Origin: an uncultured Fibrobacter sp.
Lineage (GTDB): Bacteria; Fibrobacterota; Fibrobacteria; Fibrobacterales; Fibrobacteraceae
Length of the DNA: 39,032 nucleotides
Assembly: GCA_946414025.1 (NCBI GenBank)
Contig: CAMKMX010000030.1
Location: 1 to 39,032, forward strand
Reading direction: 5' to 3'
The translations under genes were made by a program, and so were the position numbers. Numbering within the stretch: the first letter of the stretch is position 1; each line of letters starts with the position of its first letter. Below the pieces are notes generated by a model. That model made no database searches, was not told the DNA's origin, and saw nothing but the letters and a program-made list of their open reading frames with translations. This document shows positions 38,092 through 39,032 of this stretch, piece after piece.

Positions 38092-38762
38092 TGACCGAAG
38101 ATTTGTTGCCCTACGGACTTGGAAAGCCGAACCTTGTAGAGGCGGCTCCCGGTTACCTTGTGGATGCCGAAATCCTGCCGTTTTTGAATAAATTAAAGGC
38201 AGGGGCAGCGGCGGAGGGCTTTGAACTTCGGATAGAATCGGCCTACCGCCCTTTTGAACGGCAGCTTTCCATCTGGAACCGCAAGGCCCGTGGGGAACTG
38301 CCCCTGCTTTCGGCAGAAGGTGTTCCCATGGAACGGCCTCAAGACGAAGAAGAACTGATGTATGCCATTCTCACCTGGTCGGCCCTTCCGGGGGCGAGCC
38401 GCCATCATCTTGGGACAGACCTGGATGTGGTCGATGGGCGAGCCTGTCCCGAAGGTTACGAAGTCCAGCTTACGCCGGAGGAGTGCTCCGGGATGTTTGC
38501 CGCCTTCCACAAGTTTTTGGATGAACGCTTTGCCACCGACGGGGCCTTCGGCTTTGACCGGGTGTTCGTCCCAGGCCGTGGGAAAATCCGGCCCGAAGGT
38601 TGGCACATCGCCCACCTGCCTACCTCCCGCAAACGTCTGGAGCGTTTTTCGCTGGACACGCTCCGCAAGATTTACGAAGGTTCGGACATGGCTTGCAAAC
38701 AGGTGGTCCTTGCACGTCTCCCTCAACTGGCGGAGGAATATATCTATCCGTATTTTGTCTAG
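38091..38762 (+). CDS. M15/VanY-type D-alanyl-D-alanine carboxypeptidase
   Basis: A 223-residue zinc peptidase of family M15 (VanY/VanX fold) that should trim the terminal D-Ala of peptidoglycan stem peptides. Motifs: ESAYRPFERQLSIWN (49-63), SRHHLGTDLD (103-112) with zinc ligands His105 and Asp112, and EGWHIAH (169-175) with catalytic Glu169 and ligand His172. No signal peptide is visible, which is odd for a wall enzyme and may mean a cytoplasmic recycling role. The start at 38091 makes a TAATG overlap with ruvC and has GGGAGTGG upstream. The stop codon is the first TAG of the following TAGGGG tract. Confidence 0.88.
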   Translation: MTEDLLPYGLGKPNLVEAAPGYLVDAEILPFLNKLKAGAAAEGFELRIESAYRPFERQLSIWNRKARGELPLLSAEGVPMERPQDEEELMYAILTWSALPGASRHHLGTDLDVVDGRACPEGYEVQLTPEECSGMFAAFHKFLDERFATDGAFGFDRVFVPGRGKIRPEGWHIAHLPTSRKRLERFSLDTLRKIYEGSDMACKQVVLARLPQLAEEYIYPYFV

Positions 38763-38766
38763 GGAA

Positions 38767-38826
38767 TAGGGGCTAGGATCTAGGGGCTAGGATTTAGGGG
38801 TTAGGATCTAGGGGTTAGGATTTAGG
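38767..38826 (+). repeat. TAGGGGY/TAGGATY double-heptamer array
   Basis: Four 14-base units, TAGGGGC-TAGGATC, TAGGGGC-TAGGATT, TAGGGGT-TAGGATC, TAGGGGT-TAGGATT, then TAGG. The variable bases step through all four C/T combinations. Four G4 runs give G-quadruplex potential. It begins right after the stop codon of the M15 gene. Confidence 0.85.
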
Positions 38827-38860
38827 AAGGTGTGGAATGTGCGGTTCGGGTCTTAAACGT

Positions 38861-38929
38861 TGTCATCCTCGCGAAGGCGAGGATCTGCTAGATTGCTGTA
38901 AGCGGATCCTCACCTGCGTGAGGATGACA
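38861..38929. repeat. REP-like double hairpin
   Basis: TGTCATCCTC (38861-38870) and GAGGATGACA (38920-38929) are perfect complements; inside them the inner copies ATCCTCGCGAAGGCGAGGAT and GGATCCTCACCTGCGTGAGG also fold on themselves. It separates the two heptamer arrays. Confidence 0.75.
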
Positions 38930-39032
38930 ACTCACACCCCGCACCCCACACCCCACACCTCACACCTCACAACTCATAACTCATAACTCATAACTCATAA
39001 CTCATAACTCATAACTCATAACTCATAACTCA
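38930..39032 (+). repeat. Heptamer array running off the window end
   Basis: Units in perfect phase: ACTCACA, CCCCGCA, CCCCACA, CCCCACA, CCTCACA, CCTCACA, then ACTCATA about 8.7 times to the last base. The array changes gradually from C-rich to AT-rich units and continues beyond the window. Confidence 0.9.

Noticed and set aside
38767..38826. True telomere or chromosome end
   Set aside because: The TAGGGG units are internal, occur in both orientations in the window (inverted at 27759-27800) and are followed by ordinary repeats.
38930..39032. CRISPR array
   Set aside because: Units are seven bases with no spacers, and no cas genes are present.

Overview
Organism. The window looks like a chromosomal segment of a cellulolytic, Gram-negative-type bacterium of the Fibrobacterota (Fibrobacter-like). 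This is inferred from a secreted GH9 cellulase with a serine-rich linker and a C-terminal sorting-type domain, a complete ExbB/ExbD/TonB-type envelope energy module, several GLUG or lipobox lipoproteins, KilA-N and Rpn accessory proteins, and mid-range base composition with AT-rich accessory stretches. No rRNA, tRNA or CRISPR array was seen, so the assignment rests on gene content only.

Layout. Positions 1-4900 are an AT-rich accessory strip, mostly on the minus strand: a three-gene operon of small unknown proteins joined by TAATG overlaps, an orphan 542-residue protein, a HigB/HigA-type toxin-antitoxin pair and a KilA-N protein. Positions 5189-11653 are a plus-strand run of envelope or accessory genes: PH-TM2-OB membrane protein, lipoprotein with an HEXXH motif, GLUG-repeat lipoprotein, zinc-ribbon/OB protein, RDD protein and NERD protein. 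Positions 11825-14660 hold purT flanked by two more toxin-antitoxin modules (a GNAT type and a RelE/Gp49 type). Positions 14723-20293 are a TonB2-like operon (DUF3450-like coiled-coil protein, TtpC-like ExbB, second ExbB, ExbD, TonB, TPR protein). Then come an Rpn-family nuclease, an unknown helical protein, the GH9 cellulase, a PAS/HD-GYP c-di-GMP phosphodiesterase with its small partner, RluE, an HD hydrolase, a cysE-nth operon, an operon of SRPBCC-like protein, UbiD-type decarboxylase and HEXXH metalloprotease, an operon of primase-helicase-like protein, glycosyltransferase and Dabb protein, and finally divergent ruvC with an M15 carboxypeptidase.

What stands out. Several intergenic tracts are built from degenerate seven-base units kept in phase for up to about 16 units. 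They abut start or stop codons directly and are mixed with small hairpin repeats. One such block lies inside the coding sequence of the TtpC-like gene, ahead of its signal peptide. This is the strongest candidate for something undescribed. A second general pattern is that many genes lack a Shine-Dalgarno sequence and instead carry a TANATT-like -10 hexamer 5-9 bases before ATG, suggesting leaderless transcripts. A third is a DnaG/DnaB-like fusion protein whose TOPRIM acidic motif and Walker A loop both look degenerate.

Limits. All calls come from reading the sequence and from memory of protein families. No database search, structure prediction or transcript data were available.
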